Notes under the pieces: model-generated
The model's input: only the letters and a program-made list of their open reading frames with translations
What the model was told of the DNA's origin: nothing
Databases searched by the model: none
In this document: piece after piece, positions 60,231 to 64,000 of the stretch
Position numbering within the stretch: position 1 is the stretch's first letter
Layout: every line of letters starts with the position of its first letter
Assembly: GCF_037975245.1 (NCBI RefSeq)
Contig: NC_092569.1
Span: forward strand, 1,715,501 to 1,779,500
DNA from: Apostichopus japonicus
Taxonomy: Eukaryota; Echinodermata; Holothuroidea; Aspidochirotida; Stichopodidae
DNA length: 64,000 nucleotides
Reading direction: 5' to 3'
Position numbers and translations under genes: made by a program

Positions 60231-62809
60231 TGTGTGTGTGTGTCTGTGACACTTGCTTGGGTACGCTCTATCTCATTAAGGGAATGTTGGATTGAGGCCA
60301 AACTTGGACTATAGATCCGCCATATGGAGAAGGTGTGCCCTATTGTTTTTGGTGCCCACAAAGGTCACCAAAGGTCAGTTATGGTCCAAAAACCGAAAAT
60401 ATTAAAACTGCAATAACTCCCAGTGCCAATGTGCGACAAGATCGATATTTTGGGAAAAGTTGTTAACTGGTTAGGGGAACATTTTCAAACTTAACGGTCA
60501 TGTGATCCGAGGTCACCAAAGGTCAATTAATGATAAAAAACTAGTTTTTTTGCGATAACTTGAGAACGAAATGTCCGTTAGGGTTGGGAGTTGCTTCAAT
60601 GTTATCCAATTGTTGACCCGCATCTGGGTGACCCTTGACCTCAATTTGACCTCTGGTGACCTTTACGTGTTTTTGGGGAATTTTACAGTTTTGATGCTAT
60701 TTTCAGATGTCAAAGGTACCTTCTGATCATAAAAGTCAAAGGGTTGACCCCGTGTGACCTTTATGTGCGAAGTTATATGGGGTCAAAGTTTTTCGGTCCG
60801 AGTTAGGATGGTTGTACAGACTTTTCGTTTTGTTTTTTGGAATCAGGAGATTAAACTTCATCTGAAACCAAGGTCAAAAGGTCAAAGGTCACATTAGAAA
60901 AAATGTGCTTATTTTGGGAGGAAACGAGCAAAAAAGAAAATGTTTGGTTTTGATGCTAGATTTGGATATCAAAGGTACCTTCCGATCAAAAATGTCAATT
61001 GGTTGACACCCGTGTGACCTTCGTGTGCGAAGTTATACGAGGTCAAAGTTAATTTTCAGACATTTAATGCAACAACTCCCAGTTCCAAGGTGTGACATGG
61101 TTGATATTTTTGGACAAGTTGCAAATGGTATAGGGGAATATTTTCAAACTTAACGGTCATGTGATCCGAGGTCACCAAAGGTCAATTAATGTCAAAAAAC
61201 TAGTATTTTGGGGGTAGAAAATGGGCAAAGAAAAAAATGTTTGATTTTTTATAGTTTGATGCTCTAATTTAGGTCTCATCAATCAAAAATGTCAATAAGT
61301 TGACCCAAGGTGACCTTTGTATGTTAAGTTATATGAGGTCAAAGTTAATTTTCAGACATTTAGTGTAATAACTCCCAGTGCCAAGGTGTTACACGGTTGA
61401 TATTTTGAAACAAGTTGCAAATGGTATAGGGGAATATTTTCAAACTTAACGGTCATGTGATCCGAGGTCACCAAAGGTCAATTAATGATAAAAAACTAGT
61501 ATTTTTGCGATAACTTGAGAACAAATTGTCCATTAGGGTTGGGAGTTGCTTCAATGTAATCCAATTGTCGACCCGCATCTGGGTGACCCTTGACCTCAAT
61601 TTGACCTTTGGTGACCTTTTTAGTGTTTTGTGGATTTTTACAGTTTTGATGCTATTTTCAGATGTTAAAGGTAACTTCTGATCATAAATGTCAATGGGTT
61701 GACCCCCGTGTGACCTTCGTGTGCGAAGTTATATGAGGTCAAAGTTAATTTTCAGACATTTAATGCAATAACTCCCAGTTCCAAGGTGTGACAAGGTTAA
61801 TATTTTTGGAGTAGTTGCAAATGGTATAGGGGAATATTTTCAAACTTAACGGTTATGTGATACAAGGTCACCAAAGGTCAATTAATGATAAAAAACTAGT
61901 ATTTTTGCAATAACTTGAGAACAAAATGTCTGTTAGGGTTGGGAGTTGCCTCAATGTAATCCAATTGTCGACCCGCATCTGGGTGACCCTTGACCTCAAT
62001 TTGACCTCTGGTGACCTTTCCGTGTTTTGGGGATTTTTACAGTTTCGATGCTATTTTCAGATGTCAAAGGTAACTTCTGATCATAAATGTCAATGGGTTG
62101 ACCCCCATTTGACCTTCGTGTGCGAAGTTATTTTAGGTCAAAGTTAATTTTCACACATTTAATGCAATAACTCCCAGTGCCAAGGTGTGACAAGGTTGAT
62201 TTTTTTGGACAAGTTGCAAATGGTATAGGGGAATATTTTCAAACTTAACGGTTATGTGATCCAAGGTCACCAAAGGTCAGCTAATGTTAAAAAAGTAGTA
62301 TTATGGGGGGAGAAAATGGGCAAAGAAAAAATGTTTGAATTTTTACAGTCATGCTCTATTTAGGTCTCACCGATCAAAAATGTCAATTGGTTGACCTCCG
62401 GGTGACCTTTGTGTGTGAAGTTACATACAAGTTCAAAGTTAATTTTTTGACATTTAATGCAATTAAATCTCAATGCCAAGGTGTGACATGGTTGATATTT
62501 TGGGACAAGTTGTGAATGGTGTGGTGGAACATTTTGAAACTTAAAGGTCATGTCATCTGAGGTCACCATTGTTATCATATCTGTTGACACGCTTGTAGGT
62601 CTCTTATATTTCTAACATTTTCGACGCCATATTTAGATCTCAAAAATGCCTTTTAATAAAAAATCCGATCACATTTTGTGATCACAAAAGTGTTGGCTAT
62701 AGTGTTGGTTTCTTTATGGGAACATGTAGGACCACAATTACTTGGACTATTTCAGCCCAATCTTGCTTGATAATATATGTGTATTGTCATATACCCCAAG
62801 CAAGGAACC
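60139..62809. repeat. complex tandem repeat, dense in AGGTCA half-sites, GGTTCCTTGC ends
   Basis: Bounded by GGTTCCTTGC (60139-60148) and its reverse complement (62800-62809). After a (GT)n tract, long blocks recur at roughly 300-400-bp and mixed higher-order spacing: aacttaacggtcatgtgat (60492, 61148, 61444 and, as ggttatg, 61844 and 62244), acccgcatctgggtgaccc (three times), gtgtgcgaagttat (several). About 37 AGGTCA/TGACCT hexamers by eye. Confidence 0.85.
60182..60244. repeat. (GT)n microsatellite
   Basis: About 30 GT dinucleotides with a few GTAT interruptions, near the left end of the AGGTCA-rich element. Confidence 0.97.
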
Positions 62810-63040
62810 ACAGTGCCCTTGGGCTCTTGTTCTACCCACAAAGTGTCTCACTGTGTTTTTCGGAGTTAGGAAAATTTTTGACACTTTGTGGGTAGAAAAA
62901 TGAAGGAAGGCCATTAGGGCCAGTGAGGGTGTACAGTGTTAAAAGATTACCAGGGCATTCTAGACACAGTAGAATGTGGTGCATAGGTTGTGGGGAGACA
63001 GGTAAGTGGGTCACTCGTAAATATATAAACCAGTAAGTTT

Positions 63041-64000
63041 TATAATACCTGTCTTCTCGCAACTTATGTACTCTCTCTCTCTAACATGTGGACTATCTGA
63101 GTGACCTGGTAGAAATTTTTAGGAGACAGGTGTAAGTTTGTAGCTCTTAATTATTAGTACACAAACCTGGTTACAAGTATTTTGGGATTTTTTTATCGTA
63201 TCAGCAAATAAGGACGCTACATATTTACAGGCATTCTTGGAACAGTTTTTGACTGAATAACTTTCTTGTGTAAGGTTGAGGAAGATGTGGTAGAGGTATC
63301 ACTATTTAGGGATAGTTTTCAAGTCTCTGAATTATGGCCCAACCACAGGGTCATTTGTCTACTGGAAGATGGGGGACCATCTGGCAAGCAATTACTGTGG
63401 GAGCAACTATGGTATTGATTGTTTTTGATCATGTGTGACAGATTTAGACTTTGCTCTTTGGTGATAGTAGACTGGTATTTGTAACTAGAATGCTCAATCT
63501 GAAATATTAGAAGTTAGAATTTTGTAGAAAGGGGCAGGGTTTGGGAAAAGAGGGCGGGACTGGCCGCCCCTGTAAAACAGCGAAGCTAGGGCACTGGGCC
63601 ATCTGCCCTATATATTGTGTAGAGCATTCACAAAGTATGGGCAGTGATACAATCGTAGGTCGTAAAATAAACACAATTGGTGTTCGTTCGGGACACAAGC
63701 CCTTTTTACGAGACGCATACCTTTTATTGGGAGTTGCTTCTGTAGGATGCAAACTGTTTTGTTCAGTAACATTACTGCTACAGGTATACCTATAGTGGAC
63801 AACAATTTGTAACATTTCGTTTCTTCAAGAAACTTCCACAAACGATTTAAATTGAACCGGATTCTTGAAACAGACGAAGAAACTGAGCTAGAGATGTGTT
63901 TGTAAAGCTTTTGAAATGGTAGAGGAGAGGAAGGGAGAAGATATTGACCCAAGGGGTGCAGCGTAGGTGCAGTGCAAAGGTTTTAATGATGGTTTTAAGT
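63041..64000. other. non-coding DNA to window end
   Basis: 63045-63115 is a weak further inverted copy of the adjacent arm (acctgtcttctcgcaactt). No supported exon in the remainder. Confidence 0.4.

Larger units (their letters stand above)
60000..63040. mobile_element. inverted-repeat element, about 3 kb
   Basis: Left arm about 60027-60137 and right arm about 62897-63007 are reverse complements with about 95% identity over 110 bp (acctgtctccccacaacct, ctagaatgccctggtaatct, tacaccctcactggcccta), with weaker similarity outward. Inside the right arm is a second hairpin, ctacccacaaagtgtc at 62834 against gacactttgtgggtag at 62879. No transposase ORF. Confidence 0.8.

Noticed and set aside
59837-60361. 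ORFs crossing the (GT)n tract and the left arm, with a peptide similar to one at 62832-63062
   Set aside because: The similarity comes from the inverted repeat arms in DNA, not from a shared gene.

Overview
This is eukaryotic genomic DNA. It is AT-rich and intron-rich, with GT-AG introns, tRNA-derived SINEs and many tandem repeats. The best-supported gene is the 3' four-fifths of an animal IFT172 (intraflagellar transport protein 172). The SINE and MITE content, dense minisatellites and conserved deuterostome-like protein suggest a marine invertebrate, perhaps an echinoderm or a relative. The species assignment is inference and not strong.

Layout. 1-29,751 (+): 32 consecutive coding exons of IFT172. 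They splice in a single open frame into 1,395 residues ending at a stop at 29,749-29,751. The first roughly 350 residues (the first beta-propeller) lie upstream of the window. The introns hold at least nine tandem arrays with units of 22, 29, about 36, 59, 63, 91, 151 and 166 bp plus a degenerate pyrimidine-rich array. They also hold several SINEs and a 607-bp MITE. 29,752-31,500: 3' UTR and intergenic DNA, then a 21-bp minisatellite. 33,943-32,066 (-): a convergent, apparently two-exon gene for an unrecognised protein of 464 residues. 34-38.5 kb: non-coding DNA with a tandem pair of foldback elements. Around 38.5-38.7 kb: a promoter-like cluster (E-box, CCAAT, ETS-like). 38.7-64 kb: no convincing coding exon in 25 kb, compatible with a long first intron or a gene desert. 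Mobile elements there include a 438-bp hAT-type MITE, a 2.06-kb terminal-inverted-repeat element carrying ten copies of a 14-mer, a 365-bp hAT-like MITE whose unoccupied duplicate site lies next to it, and a roughly 3-kb inverted-repeat element full of AGGTCA half-sites.

Most unusual observation. In three places the tandem arrays in IFT172 introns have amplified the gene's own splice junction. Near exon 8 and exon 23 the repeat unit contains the 3' end of the exon plus its 5' splice site (about 10 and about 15 decoy donors). Just before the first visible exon the unit carries the 3' splice site (three decoy acceptors). The gene frame itself is intact, so any effect would be on splicing fidelity.

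No bacterial, viral, CRISPR or rRNA features were seen.
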